From an uncultured Winogradskyella sp. (GTDB taxonomy: Bacteria > Bacteroidota > Bacteroidia > Flavobacteriales > Flavobacteriaceae): a stretch of DNA of 64,000 nucleotides. The notes under the pieces are model-generated. The model made no database searches, was not told the DNA's origin, and saw only the letters and a program-made list of their open reading frames with translations. Positions 35,905 through 44,761 of this stretch are shown here, in pieces (within the stretch, counting starts at the first letter, position 1; each line of letters begins with the position of its first letter). Position numbers and translations under genes: made by a program. Location of the stretch: contig NZ_CANLYI010000003.1 of assembly GCF_947495255.1 (NCBI RefSeq), positions 248,001-312,000 on the forward strand, given 5' to 3'.

Positions 35905-36957
35905 ATGATTAAAAAGAAACCAAGACAATCTAATATAGAGTTATTAAGAATTCTCTCAATGTTATTAATTGTTATTTATCATTTTTTAAAACATTCAATT
36001 ATACCAAATACACCCAATTTAATTTACATAACTAACCCTTTAATTGCAGTTCTACATTCTGGGGTTATTTGCTTCATTCTAATTTCTGGTTATTGGGGAA
36101 TAAAGTTTTCTTTAAAAGGTTTTGCTAAACTTTTTCTTTATTGTGCCTTTTATTCTGTTATAATTTATGTTATCGCAGTATTGTTAGACCCTAGTATTTG
36201 GAATGTATATGAAGGTTTAAGTTTAATTTTACCCATTCAATGGTGGTTTATACCGGTATATATGTGTTTGTATTTATTAACACCATTAATTAATATACCT
36301 CTAAAATCTGCCTCTAATCAAACCAAACTATTTTTTATTTTAATTCTAATTTTAGTATCTTTTTGCTTTGGTCAATTTATACCTTCATTAGAATTTGGGA
36401 AAAATCCAATAAATTTTATTCTGATTTATTATGTAGGTAATTATCTAAGAACAGGATTAATTTTAGGTAAAAACTATAATGCAAAAAAACTATTAGGTAT
36501 TTATATTTTATTTGTTTTTCTTCTTTTCTCAAGTATGTTATTTGGATATCTATATATACCTAATGTCGGTAAAATTCTATTTAGACTATTTTATCCTTAC
36601 AACAGTATTGGTCTAATTATAAATTCAGTTTTATTTTTTCTAATTTTCACAAAAATAAAATTTAGCTCTAAATTAATTAATTGGTTTTCTAGCTCTACCC
36701 TGGCTGTGTATTTAATTCATGAAAATCAATACCTTAGTCATTATTTATATGACTTTGTTATAAAATTACAAAACAATATAGATAATTACGTTGTACTTGC
36801 TTTTACAATTGTAATTCTTGCTATTTTAGTTTTTGTTGTATCCGTATTAATTGATAAATTAATTTCACCTTTATTTCAAATACTAATTAGGTTTATTACT
36901 GAATCTAATATTTTTATTAAAGTAGATGATAGAATACAAGATTTACTGAAATTTTAA
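35905..36957 (+). CDS. acyltransferase 3 family membrane protein
   Basis: A 350-residue integral membrane protein with about ten helices, belonging to the acyltransferase 3 family that transfers acyl groups to surface carbohydrates. The start NIELLRILSMLLIVIYHFLK carries the catalytic His of the H-x-x-x-(R/K) region; further helices include SGVICFILISGYWGIKF and LPIQWWFIPVYMCLYLLTP. The C-terminal tail (RIQDLLKF) is cytoplasmic. AT content is high even for this genome, and the gene stands alone between the flavin oxidoreductase and the DUF3124 lipoprotein, a layout typical of accessory polysaccharide-modification genes. Substrate unknown. Confidence 0.9.
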   Translation: MIKKKPRQSNIELLRILSMLLIVIYHFLKHSIIPNTPNLIYITNPLIAVLHSGVICFILISGYWGIKFSLKGFAKLFLYCAFYSVIIYVIAVLLDPSIWNVYEGLSLILPIQWWFIPVYMCLYLLTPLINIPLKSASNQTKLFFILILILVSFCFGQFIPSLEFGKNPINFILIYYVGNYLRTGLILGKNYNAKKLLGIYILFVFLLFSSMLFGYLYIPNVGKILFRLFYPYNSIGLIINSVLFFLIFTKIKFSSKLINWFSSSTLAVYLIHENQYLSHYLYDFVIKLQNNIDNYVVLAFTIVILAILVFVVSVLIDKLISPLFQILIRFITESNIFIKVDDRIQDLLKF

Positions 36958-37192
36958 TACTATCAAATACATTGCAGACACAAAGAAGTTTTACATATTT
37001 TATAACAATGTAGCTAAGTATTTTTTGATTTTTAGCTTTTTAATAGCTAATTTCGGTTAACGTTTGATATAAGTTATTAAAAGGGACTCGTATCAATTAT
37101 AATTAACCACAACTACCCAATTATCTTTAAAATAAATTCTACCAACTAAAATCAATCTATTATCTTTATCTTATAGATTTTACTTTTAAGCT

Positions 37193-37711
37193 ATGAGAAA
37201 AATAATACTACTTTCAATATCACTTCTTGGTTTTTATGCTTGTGAAAATAAGATAAACTTAGACCCAGAAGAACCTATTAAGGTCAATTGGAATGAACGT
37301 GTTGCGTCTATTTCTAAAGTAGATTCTTTATTAACTTCTGGTCATTCGTATTTGTCTGTGTATTCTCAGATTTATAGTTATTCCCAACACAAAACATATA
37401 ATCTTACAGCAATGGTGAGTTTAAGAAACGTGAGTATGACGGATACTATTTATTTAACCACTGCAGATTATTACGATACACATGGAACACTTTTAAAAAG
37501 CTACATTAAAAACCCTGTGTATTTAGCACCATTAGAAACTGTAGAAATTGTAATAGACGAATCTGATATTTCTGGAGGAACTGGTTCTAACTTTTTATTT
37601 GATTGGAAAATACCAAAAGGAGTCCCAGAACCACTTTTTGAAGGTGTAATGACATCTACAGCAGGTCAGCAAGGTTTATCTTTTATAACGCAAGCAAAAC
37701 GAATTCGCTAA
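37193..37711 (+). CDS. DUF3124 lipoprotein
   Basis: A 172-residue predicted lipoprotein, with signal MRKIILLSISLLGFYAC and lipidated Cys at residue 17. The mature part matches DUF3124: VYSQIYSYSQHKTYNLTAMV, SLRNVSMTDTIYLTTADYYD, TVEIVIDESDISGGTGSNFL. Function unknown; the fold is likely a beta sandwich at the membrane surface. Its stop codon is directly followed by the MarC gene ATG, so the two are co-translated. Confidence 0.9.
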   Translation: MRKIILLSISLLGFYACENKINLDPEEPIKVNWNERVASISKVDSLLTSGHSYLSVYSQIYSYSQHKTYNLTAMVSLRNVSMTDTIYLTTADYYDTHGTLLKSYIKNPVYLAPLETVEIVIDESDISGGTGSNFLFDWKIPKGVPEPLFEGVMTSTAGQQGLSFITQAKRIR

Positions 37712-38320
37712 ATGGCAGAAATTTTAACTACAATATTTTTCCTTTTTGCCGTGATAGATCCTATAGGTTCTGTACCTGTATTTTTAGAAGCAACAAAAGA
37801 ATTCGACAATAAGTTTAAGAAGAAAATAGCGCTAAGAGCATCGGCAGTTGCATTCTTAATTTTACTGTTTTTTATTGTAATAGGTCAGCTTATACTTGAA
37901 GGCATGGAAGTATCCTTAGATGCGTTTCAGGTTTCAGGAGGTGTAATTCTATTTTTATTTGCTTTAACCATGATATTTGGAGACGGTAAACCAGAGCAAG
38001 AAAAGAGTCAAATTTCAGATTATAAACATGTTACTATTTTTCCGGTTGCAATTCCTTCAATTGCTTCACCTGGAGCAATTATGGCTGTTGTACTTTTAAC
38101 CGACAATCATACTTATACTATTAACGAGCAAATTCTAACAACATTTTTAGTCCTATTTGTAATAGGTATAACGAGTTTAGTTCTTCTGGCTGCAACACGT
38201 GTGCAAGAGAGAATTGGGAGTTACGGAATAACTGTGATTAGTAAAGTTATGGGCTTGATTTTAGCAGCATACGCAGTTCAGAATATCTTATCCGGAATTT
38301 CAGATTATTTTGCGAAATAG
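37712..38320 (+). CDS. MarC family integral membrane protein
   Basis: A 202-residue protein with six membrane helices typical of the MarC/YchE family (FFLFAVIDPIGSVPVFLEA near the start, SLDAFQVSGGVILFLFALTM, VAIPSIASPGAIMAVVLLT, VISKVMGLILAAYAVQNIL). The Asp-Pro and Ser-Pro-Gly motifs in two repeat halves fit the inverted-repeat transporter fold. The transported substrate is unknown. It is immediately downstream of the DUF3124 lipoprotein gene without intergenic bases. Confidence 0.94.
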   Translation: MAEILTTIFFLFAVIDPIGSVPVFLEATKEFDNKFKKKIALRASAVAFLILLFFIVIGQLILEGMEVSLDAFQVSGGVILFLFALTMIFGDGKPEQEKSQISDYKHVTIFPVAIPSIASPGAIMAVVLLTDNHTYTINEQILTTFLVLFVIGITSLVLLAATRVQERIGSYGITVISKVMGLILAAYAVQNILSGISDYFAK

Positions 38321-38407
38321 AATAATCAAAACTAGCTTAAGATTATAAATATTATTTTTTCAGGTTTAGATAATATTCCGACTAAAGGTTTAAATACATT
38401 CGAGTTT

Positions 38408-39250
38408 ATGAAAAATGGTATTATAATTTTAGTTTTTTTTATTAGTCATTCTTCATTTTCACAAAGTCCTTGGGTAAAAGATAAAGGTGAATTTTATACG
38501 CAGCTTACATATACTACAATACCAAATTACACAGATATGTTTGGTGATCCAGACTATTCTCTTTTTGGTGAAATTTCAGATAATACAGTTCAAATTTATG
38601 GTGAGTATGGTTTATCAGATAAAACCACTTTAATTTTAAATGTGCCTTTAAAGGTCATTTCAATTGATGGTTATGAAAGTCCATTTATTGATTGTTCTGG
38701 TGATTGTTCTGAAGATTTTAATAAAACAGCATTGGGTAACATAGAACTTGGTGTGAAGCATAATTTTTATAAAAAAGATTGGATACTTTCTGGTCAATTT
38801 TCGGTTGAAGCTAATACAAGTTCCTATGATGGATTTTCAGGAATTAGAACGGGTTATGATGCCTATTCATTTACACCACTTTTTTTAGCAGGTCGCAGTT
38901 TGGGTAAAACGTATTTTCAAAGTTTTATTGGTGCTAATATTAGAACTAATGATTATAGTTCAAACTTTAGGGTAGGAGGAGAATTAGGTCATAAAATAAC
39001 AAAACGTATTTGGTTAATCGGTTTTGTAGATGTTGTAAAATCACTTAGAAATGGAGACTTAATTTTACCAACACAAAATATGTTTACCGGTTTATATGTA
39101 AACGACCAAGAATATGGTGGTTTTGGTTTAAAGACTATAGGTGAGATCACAGATAATTTTGGCGTAAATGTAGGTTTTGGTGGTGCTTTTTTTGGAAACA
39201 ATGTCGCTAAACAAGTTGCATTAAATTTTGGAGTTTATCACAAGTTTTAA
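38408..39250 (+). CDS. predicted outer-membrane beta-barrel protein
   Basis: A 280-residue exported protein. Signal peptide about 1-18 (SSFSQ). The mature part alternates hydrophobic and polar residues with aromatic girdles (GEFYTQLTYTTIPNYT, NTVQIYGEYGLSDKTTLIL, YFQSFIGANIRTNDYSSNF, GGELGHKITKRIWLIGFVD) and ends with an aromatic residue (NFGVYHKF), the classical outer-membrane barrel signature. About 12 strands are expected. The cargo is unknown. It is transcribed separately, between MarC and the MATE pump. Confidence 0.8.
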   Translation: MKNGIIILVFFISHSSFSQSPWVKDKGEFYTQLTYTTIPNYTDMFGDPDYSLFGEISDNTVQIYGEYGLSDKTTLILNVPLKVISIDGYESPFIDCSGDCSEDFNKTALGNIELGVKHNFYKKDWILSGQFSVEANTSSYDGFSGIRTGYDAYSFTPLFLAGRSLGKTYFQSFIGANIRTNDYSSNFRVGGELGHKITKRIWLIGFVDVVKSLRNGDLILPTQNMFTGLYVNDQEYGGFGLKTIGEITDNFGVNVGFGGAFFGNNVAKQVALNFGVYHKF

Positions 39251-39309
39251 TTCTAATTTATCTGCTAAAACTTAGTTTGTTTTATTAAAAAAACTCAAGT
39301 CAAAACAAC

Positions 39310-39317
39310 TATTTTTG
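39310..39317 (+). promoter_or_regulatory. -7 promoter box directly before the MATE gene
   Basis: TATTTTTG matches TAnnTTTG and ends four bases before the ATG at 39322. Transcription would then begin at or next to the start codon, so the mRNA would be leaderless or nearly so. Confidence 0.45.
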
Positions 39318-39321
39318 CACA

Positions 39322-40704
39322 ATGGTTTTAAGTAATTACACTAAAGAATTTAAATATAATCTTAAACTCGCATCACCAGTGATGTTAGGTATGCTTGGTC
39401 ATACGTTTGTGAGTTTTGTAGATAATGTAATGGTAGGTCAGTTGGGTGCAGCTGAGTTAGCCGCTGTGTCTTTGGGTAATAGTTTTATTTTTATAGCCAT
39501 GTCTTTAGGTATTGGTTTTTCTACTGCTATTACACCTTTGGTTGCAGAAGCAGATACCGAAAATAATTTCGTAAAAGGAAAATCAGTTTTTAAACACGGA
39601 CTTTTTCTATGTACAGTTTTAGGGTTATTATTGTTTGTAATGCTCTTATTTGCCAAACCCTTAATGTATGTAATGGATCAGCCAGAAGAAGTTGTAGACT
39701 TGGCCATTCCGTATTTAGATTTGGTAGCTTTTTCATTGGTTCCTTTAATTATTTTTCAGGCATTTAAACAGTTTAGTGATGGGTTGTCATTAACTAAATA
39801 TCCTATGTACGCGACTATTTTAGCGAATTTGCTAAATGTTGCCATTAACTACGTGCTTATTTTTGGGAAATTCGGTTTTCCAGAGATGGGAATTGTAGGT
39901 GCAGCAGTTGGTACGTTAATTTCACGTTTTGTAATGGTTGCTCATTTGTGGTGGTTATTAGCAAAACGCGAAAAGTCTAAAGCTTATGTAACTAACATAA
40001 AGTTTTTTCAATTAAAAAAGCATCCTATAAAGAAATTGAGCAATTTAGGTTTGCCAAGTGCTATGCAGATGTTTTTTGAAGTTGCCATTTTTACGGCAGC
40101 TATTTGGTTAAGCGGAACTTTAGGTGCCAACCAACAAGCAGCCAATCAGATAGCCTTAAACTTATCTTCTATGACATTTATGGTAGCTACGGGATTAAGT
40201 GTTGCTGCAATGATTAGAGTAGGAAACCAAAAGGGTTTAAATGACTTTAGGGCATTAAAACGTATTGCAGAATCAATCTTTTTAATTGGCTTTGTTTTCG
40301 CAGTAGTTTTTGCGTTGTTTTTTGTAATATTTCATACGTTACTGCCAAATTTATATGTGGATTTAGATGATCCAGCAAATGCAGTAGATGCAGCTGAGGT
40401 TGTAAAAATTGCGGCAACGTTATTATTAGCGTCTGCTGTTTTTCAGATTAGTGATAGTCTTCAGGTTATTGTGCTTGGTGCTTTACGTGGACTTCAAGAT
40501 GTTAAGATACCAACTATAATAACTTTTATTTCGTATTGGGTTGTCGGTTTTCCTATCAGTTATTATTTAGGAAAAGAAGATGCTTACGGAAGTTTAGGTA
40601 TTTGGATTGGTCTTATTGTAGCCCTAAGTGTAGCTGCCATTTTATTATTCATTAGATTTAATTACCTGACTAAGAAGTTGATTTTAGAAAGTGATAAGAT
40701 TTAA
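39322..40704 (+). CDS. MATE family multidrug efflux transporter
   Basis: A 460-residue, 12-helix cation-coupled drug/toxin exporter of the NorM branch. Landmarks are LASPVMLGMLGHTFVSFVDNVM near the start, VMVGQLGAAELAAVSLGNS, and the second-half counterpart GLPSAMQMFFEVAIFTAAIW. Conserved polar residues of the NorM family are present in helix 1 (FVDNVMVGQLG). It probably extrudes hydrophobic cations with Na+ or H+. It has a -7 box almost touching its start codon and no operon partner. Confidence 0.95.
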   Translation: MVLSNYTKEFKYNLKLASPVMLGMLGHTFVSFVDNVMVGQLGAAELAAVSLGNSFIFIAMSLGIGFSTAITPLVAEADTENNFVKGKSVFKHGLFLCTVLGLLLFVMLLFAKPLMYVMDQPEEVVDLAIPYLDLVAFSLVPLIIFQAFKQFSDGLSLTKYPMYATILANLLNVAINYVLIFGKFGFPEMGIVGAAVGTLISRFVMVAHLWWLLAKREKSKAYVTNIKFFQLKKHPIKKLSNLGLPSAMQMFFEVAIFTAAIWLSGTLGANQQAANQIALNLSSMTFMVATGLSVAAMIRVGNQKGLNDFRALKRIAESIFLIGFVFAVVFALFFVIFHTLLPNLYVDLDDPANAVDAAEVVKIAATLLLASAVFQISDSLQVIVLGALRGLQDVKIPTIITFISYWVVGFPISYYLGKEDAYGSLGIWIGLIVALSVAAILLFIRFNYLTKKLILESDKI

Positions 40705-40744
40705 ATTTTCAAGTACTTAAAGTGCCTTAAGTTTATAGAAATAA

Positions 40745-40790
40745 GTTAGTTCGAGTGAATTTAACGATTGATAAATCGTAAAATTAGTAT
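40745..40790. repeat. degraded REP-like repeat, copy C
   Basis: GTTAGTTCGAGTG (40745-40757) resembles the conserved outer arm of copies A and B, followed by a small inverted pair ACGATT/AATCGT (40764-40779). Divergence suggests an old copy. Confidence 0.5.
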
Positions 40791-40911
40791 CTAGAATAAG
40801 TATTTCGGTCTTATATAGTTCTCCAAATCATTTTATTAAATCAAAAAATCACTCTAACAGACCTTGTAAATCATTAGTAAATTTAAGAGTCTTAAACTAA
40901 AAGAGATTTAC

Positions 40912-40919
40912 TACTTTTG
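40912..40919 (+). promoter_or_regulatory. -7 promoter box of the 75-residue protein / PAP2 operon
   Basis: TACTTTTG matches TAnnTTTG 32 bases before the ATG at 40952. The -33 element is not clear. Confidence 0.5.
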
Positions 40920-40951
40920 CTATACAGTACTTACAACTTTAATCTAATTAC

Positions 40952-41179
40952 ATGGAATTACCAAAATTCATTTTAGGAGACAATACAGATCATCCTGATG
41001 CTATTTATATTATACATACAGAATTTCCTCGTTTTATCATTAATTTAGAGAATGACGAGGTAGAATGGTTTGAAGAATTTGACCAACACGACGAAAAAGA
41101 ATTAGAATCGGAAACTGAAAACTACATCCAAGAAGCAACCGATTTTTATGATAGAGAAGTAGCGAGATACGACGATTAA
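40952..41179 (+). CDS. small acidic hypothetical protein
   Basis: A 75-residue, strongly acidic protein (many Asp and Glu, for example NLENDEVEWFEEFDQHDEKE). It starts with a short beta segment (DAIYIIHTEFPRFIINL) and ends in a helix. No signal or membrane span. I recognise it only as a conserved flavobacterial small protein. Its stop codon overlaps the PAP2 phosphatase start (TAATG), so translation is coupled, but the reason for pairing is unknown. Confidence 0.8.
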   Translation: MELPKFILGDNTDHPDAIYIIHTEFPRFIINLENDEVEWFEEFDQHDEKELESETENYIQEATDFYDREVARYDD

Positions 41180-41748
41180 TGTTAGAGCAACTTTTACAAT
41201 ACGATAAAGAACTTTTTCTATACCTTAATAATTTAGGTTCTGAAACTTGGGATGGCTTATGGTTGGTAATAACCAATAAGTTCTCTTCAATACCTTTATA
41301 CCTTGTATTGTTGTTTTTAATTTACAAGAAATTTGGCTGGAAAGCCTTAGTGTTAATGGTTTTTGTAATTGCAGGTATGATTGCTTTTACGGATCAAATG
41401 ACCAATTTGTTTAAAGACACATTTCAACGTCCAAGACCATGTAGAGCAGAAGGCGTAATGGATTTAACGCGCTTTATTGCACCACGTTGTGGTAAGTATG
41501 GCTTTTTCTCTGGTCACTCTTCTAATTCCATGGCAACGGCTATTTTCGCTGGTTTGTTATTGAGACCTTATTTTAAGAATCTTATTTATTTACTAATAGT
41601 CTGGAGTTTGGTTGTAGCCTATAGTCGTATTTATGTAGGCGTACATTACCCTATAGATGTTGTTTGTGGCTTAACCTTTGGTGTTTTTGCAGGTTTCGGA
41701 TTCTACAAATTGACACTATATCTTATAAAACGCTTTATTTCAAAGTAA
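41179..41748 (+). CDS. PAP2 superfamily phosphatase
   Basis: A 189-residue membrane phosphatase with about six helices. The three PAP2 active-site signatures are visible: KDTFQRPRPCR, GFFSGHSSNSMA and SRIYVGVHYPIDVVCG, which give the catalytic His pair and phosphate-binding Arg/Lys residues. Family members dephosphorylate lipid phosphates such as undecaprenyl pyrophosphate or phosphatidylglycerol phosphate; the substrate is not known here. It is coupled to the 75-residue gene upstream and overlaps the 3' end of the convergent GT39 gene by 14 bases, with no terminator between. Confidence 0.94.
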   Translation: MLEQLLQYDKELFLYLNNLGSETWDGLWLVITNKFSSIPLYLVLLFLIYKKFGWKALVLMVFVIAGMIAFTDQMTNLFKDTFQRPRPCRAEGVMDLTRFIAPRCGKYGFFSGHSSNSMATAIFAGLLLRPYFKNLIYLLIVWSLVVAYSRIYVGVHYPIDVVCGLTFGVFAGFGFYKLTLYLIKRFISK

Positions 41749-43345
41749 GTTTATATAGCTGATTCACTAACCTAGATCGGTGTTTGCTTTCAGAAAAGTT
41801 TAAGTCGTATGTGGCAATGAATTCAATTGAATAAAGTTTAGAAAGCTCAATTGTTTCTTCAGGTTTTGAGGTTGCCGTTAATAAATAGAATTGCTTTTCT
41901 GCCGGAATAACAATACCATCATCAGTTTTAATACTCAAAATTTTATCACCATAATTATAGATGGCTTCAGGAGAAACAGCATCTAAAGTGTAAAGTGGTA
42001 AATTGTCTGAAGCTAATTCTGAAACTGCTTTGTAATTATCTTGAGCTTGAAGCTTAGCTAGTGGTAAAGCCAAGAAACCTATACTCATCATAAAAGCAAT
42101 AAAAAGATAAAATACCATTTTGATATTTTTAGCTTTCAGAAATTTAAAAATATAAACACCAATAACAGCCAAAACTAGACTAGAAATTATAAATCTTACC
42201 CAAGTTAGTCCTGTTAAAGAAGGCGCTAAAAAGAAGCCAGCAACCCAAAATAATACAGCAATACTTCCTATTAATCCGAATTGAAAATAGACAGGAAATG
42301 TTTCTTTTTTCGATTTTAAATTCTTGAATTCACGAATGAGGTATTCAATATAAAAGCCAATATTTATAGCCAAAGGAATTAAAACAGGCATTAAATAGCG
42401 CGATTTCTTTTCAGGAATAACAGATAATAGAATGACTGCAATAATAGTCCAGAAGAAACTAAAACGATAAGCTTTTAAGTTTGAAACTCTCGTTTTTAAA
42501 TAAGGATAAAGCAAACTTATAAATGCAGGAATGGTCCATAAACCACTCTGAATAAAGAAACTCCAGTAATAATAAAACGGTCTTACATTGTAACTGCTCC
42601 AATTAGACGTTTCACGTTCTGCAATGGCTGTAAAAGTTTCAGGGTCTGCAACCCTAACATGAAAATACCACCAACCACCTAAAACAATTCCGAAAACTAA
42701 AAGGCTTATTAATTTTAAAAAATGAATAGGTTTTGCTCTAAATTTAAATGTAATGCCATAAGAAACAACAAATGGTAAGAATAAAACATAAAGAGAAACA
42801 GGTCCTTTAGATAGCACAGAACCAGCCAAACAGAATACAAACAGAATACTTCTTAAAATTGATGTTTTTTGGTCTTTAAATAGAATGAATAATTGATACA
42901 AAGCCATGAGCATAAAGCCATGTGTGTAAATATCCCAAGGTGCTTCAATGGTAATACCAATGCAATAGAATGATGTTAAAACAATGAAGCCATTAATTAA
43001 ACTGTGGGCTTTGCTGAGTTCTAATTTTTTAGATAACAGATATATTGAAATTCCTAGGCTTGCTAAAAAGAGTAGTGCAGGCAAACGTAAAGCTAAAACA
43101 GAAGTTATACCAAATATGTAACCAAACATTGCCGTAATCCAAGTTGGTAAAGGTGGTTTTTGGTAACGCGCTTCACCATTCATAGTTGTTAATATCCAAT
43201 TGTCATCGGTAAGCATTTCTCTAGCCGAAATAAAATTACGCGCTTCCATAATAGTTACCGGAATCGCATCAATCGTAAACCCAAGCATCACAATAACAAA
43301 AAGCAATAGACTGATGATAGGATATTTTTCTATAAGTTTAATCAT
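41735..43345 (-). CDS. ArnT-like GT39 family glycosyltransferase
   Basis: A 536-residue polytopic membrane protein with about 11 helices. It has the GT39/ArnT layout: an acidic first periplasmic loop after helix 1 (ARNFISAREMLTDDNW), a QKPPLPTWITAMFGY segment, the KGPVSLYVLFLPF helix, and a C-terminal soluble-side domain (about 440-536). Enzymes of this type move a sugar from polyprenyl phosphate to lipid A or proteins outside the inner membrane. It is the last gene of a three-gene operon with a GT2 and a tandem LAB_N protein, two bases after the latter. Confidence 0.9.
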   Translation of the reverse strand: MIKLIEKYPIISLLLFVIVMLGFTIDAIPVTIMEARNFISAREMLTDDNWILTTMNGEARYQKPPLPTWITAMFGYIFGITSVLALRLPALLFLASLGISIYLLSKKLELSKAHSLINGFIVLTSFYCIGITIEAPWDIYTHGFMLMALYQLFILFKDQKTSILRSILFVFCLAGSVLSKGPVSLYVLFLPFVVSYGITFKFRAKPIHFLKLISLLVFGIVLGGWWYFHVRVADPETFTAIAERETSNWSSYNVRPFYYYWSFFIQSGLWTIPAFISLLYPYLKTRVSNLKAYRFSFFWTIIAVILLSVIPEKKSRYLMPVLIPLAINIGFYIEYLIREFKNLKSKKETFPVYFQFGLIGSIAVLFWVAGFFLAPSLTGLTWVRFIISSLVLAVIGVYIFKFLKAKNIKMVFYLFIAFMMSIGFLALPLAKLQAQDNYKAVSELASDNLPLYTLDAVSPEAIYNYGDKILSIKTDDGIVIPAEKQFYLLTATSKPEETIELSKLYSIEFIATYDLNFSESKHRSRLVNQLYKLTLK

Positions 43346-43347
43346 GC

Positions 43348-43971
43348 TTAATCTTTAGTTTTTCGGATTAAATAAGCATTACGAGCATAAATTATTAAGC
43401 CAAATAAATGGCCAACAAATAAAACAGGGTCTTCTCTAATAATGGCATAGGTAAGTATTAATCCTGCGCCAATTAAACTCAACACCCAAAATCCCATTGG
43501 TAAAGTAGATTCTTTTTGTCTTTCAGAATGAATCCATTGGTAAACAAAACGTAGTGTAAAAATTACTTGTGCTACAATACCTAAAACTAATAGCCATGTT
43601 GGGATGTCAGCATTTTTAAATAGTAAATCAACATCTATTTGATTATTGTTAAAGTAAAATATAACAATAAAAATAGGCGCAAAGAATAACAAGTATCGCA
43701 CTAGTTTTGGGAATTTTTGCCATTGACCTTGTAACTGTAAATTTCTAATATATATAAAATACGTTAAACTCTGACCCAACATAATGGCAAAGTCTAAGCG
43801 TAAATAACCATATATAAAAAGTAAAAATGAGGCGATTAAACTCAGTGTCCAAAATGTTTTTGGTGTAATAACCTTACGTTGCTTTTCAGAGGTTATCCAT
43901 TGAATGATTAAACGCGAAGAAAATAATATCTGAGCTAAAAATCCAATGCTATAAATTATCCAATCTTTCAT
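43348..43971 (-). CDS. tandem LAB_N domain membrane protein
   Basis: A 207-residue membrane protein built from two copies of the small LAB_N domain (named for the N-terminus of some lipid-A-disaccharide synthases), at about 5-80 and 120-200. Both copies share the signature RxxxQWxxSExQ...FWxLSLI (RLIIQWITSEKQRKVITPKTF; RFVYQWIHSERQKESTLP, then GFWVLSLIGAG). Each has three helices, so the protein is probably a two-repeat, six-helix bundle. It overlaps the GT2 gene by four bases. A role in moving lipid-linked sugars across the membrane is proposed in the findings, not established. Confidence 0.9.
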   Translation of the reverse strand: MKDWIIYSIGFLAQILFSSRLIIQWITSEKQRKVITPKTFWTLSLIASFLLFIYGYLRLDFAIMLGQSLTYFIYIRNLQLQGQWQKFPKLVRYLLFFAPIFIVIFYFNNNQIDVDLLFKNADIPTWLLVLGIVAQVIFTLRFVYQWIHSERQKESTLPMGFWVLSLIGAGLILTYAIIREDPVLFVGHLFGLIIYARNAYLIRKTKD

Positions 43972-44684
43972 TTACTGGATTTAGAAACTTCGTAATTAAT
44001 ATACTTTTTCTTCATCCATAGATATGCAAAGCAATCCATTAAAGGTCCTAAAAGTCTATTCCATAATCCAAATTTTGCTGTACCAGCCATTCTTGGAAAA
44101 TGTTGAACCGTTATTTGAGTTACACGTCCATTTTGTAACATTATCATTGCAGGTAAAAAACGATGTAAACCTCTAAACATTGGTATGCGTTTAGCGTAGT
44201 CTGTTTTTATAACTTTAAGAGGACAGCCAGTATCATCCATGCCATCATGCGTAAATGCGCGTCTAATTCCGTTGGCAATTTTAGACGACATATTTTTTAC
44301 AAATGAATCTTTTCGGTTAGAACGTACACCTGTAACTAATTCATAAGAGTCAATATGTTCTAATAAAATATTAAAATCTTCTGGAGCGGTTTGTAAATCC
44401 GAATCGATATAACCAACCAGTTCAGAATCTACATGGTCAAAGCCAGCTTTAATAGCTGCACTTAAGCCTCTATTTTCTTTAAATAAAATGTATTCAAAAG
44501 CGTCGTTACGTTCGCAAATAGCTTCAATTAATGTCTGACTTTTATCTGTAGAACCATCGTTCACAAATAAAATTGAAGTAGAAACTGTGGCGATATTTAG
44601 ATAGCTAGAAAGTTCTTTTTCTACGCGTTCTAAATTGTCTTCCTCATTATAAACAGGAACTATGATGGTAAACTTATACGTCAT
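43968..44684 (-). CDS. GT2 family glycosyltransferase (DPM1/ArnC-like)
   Basis: A 238-residue GT-A fold enzyme. It starts with FTIIVPVYNEEDNLERVEKEL, then FVNDGSTDKSQTLIEAIC, VGYIDSDLQTAPEDFNILLEH (the DxD-type metal site), and TGVRSNRKDSFVKN. The dolichol-phosphate-mannose synthase / ArnC branch fits: it would load a sugar onto polyprenyl phosphate at the cytoplasmic face. There is no long membrane tail, unlike ArnC. It is the first gene of the GT2 - tandem LAB_N - GT39 operon. Confidence 0.92.
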   Translation of the reverse strand: MTYKFTIIVPVYNEEDNLERVEKELSSYLNIATVSTSILFVNDGSTDKSQTLIEAICERNDAFEYILFKENRGLSAAIKAGFDHVDSELVGYIDSDLQTAPEDFNILLEHIDSYELVTGVRSNRKDSFVKNMSSKIANGIRRAFTHDGMDDTGCPLKVIKTDYAKRIPMFRGLHRFLPAMIMLQNGRVTQITVQHFPRMAGTAKFGLWNRLLGPLMDCFAYLWMKKKYINYEVSKSSK

Positions 44685-44761
44685 GTATTTATTTGCTTAG
44701 TCGTTGCAAAAGTATTGTTTTTTTAAATACGGATAAAGACTAATTATTTATAGCTTTTTAA

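Noticed and set aside
35826-35912. 28-codon open frame (MLPEITPLYGLLLLS...) before the acyltransferase gene
   Set aside because: It could be a leader peptide or a remnant of a lost gene, but its size and single instance do not support a call.
36958-37192. 235-bp gap with AAAAGGGACT and GGTTAACGTT segments that resembled an integron attC site
   Set aside because: No paired core sites or cassette arrangement are visible, and the match is too short to mean anything; I see nothing else in this gap.
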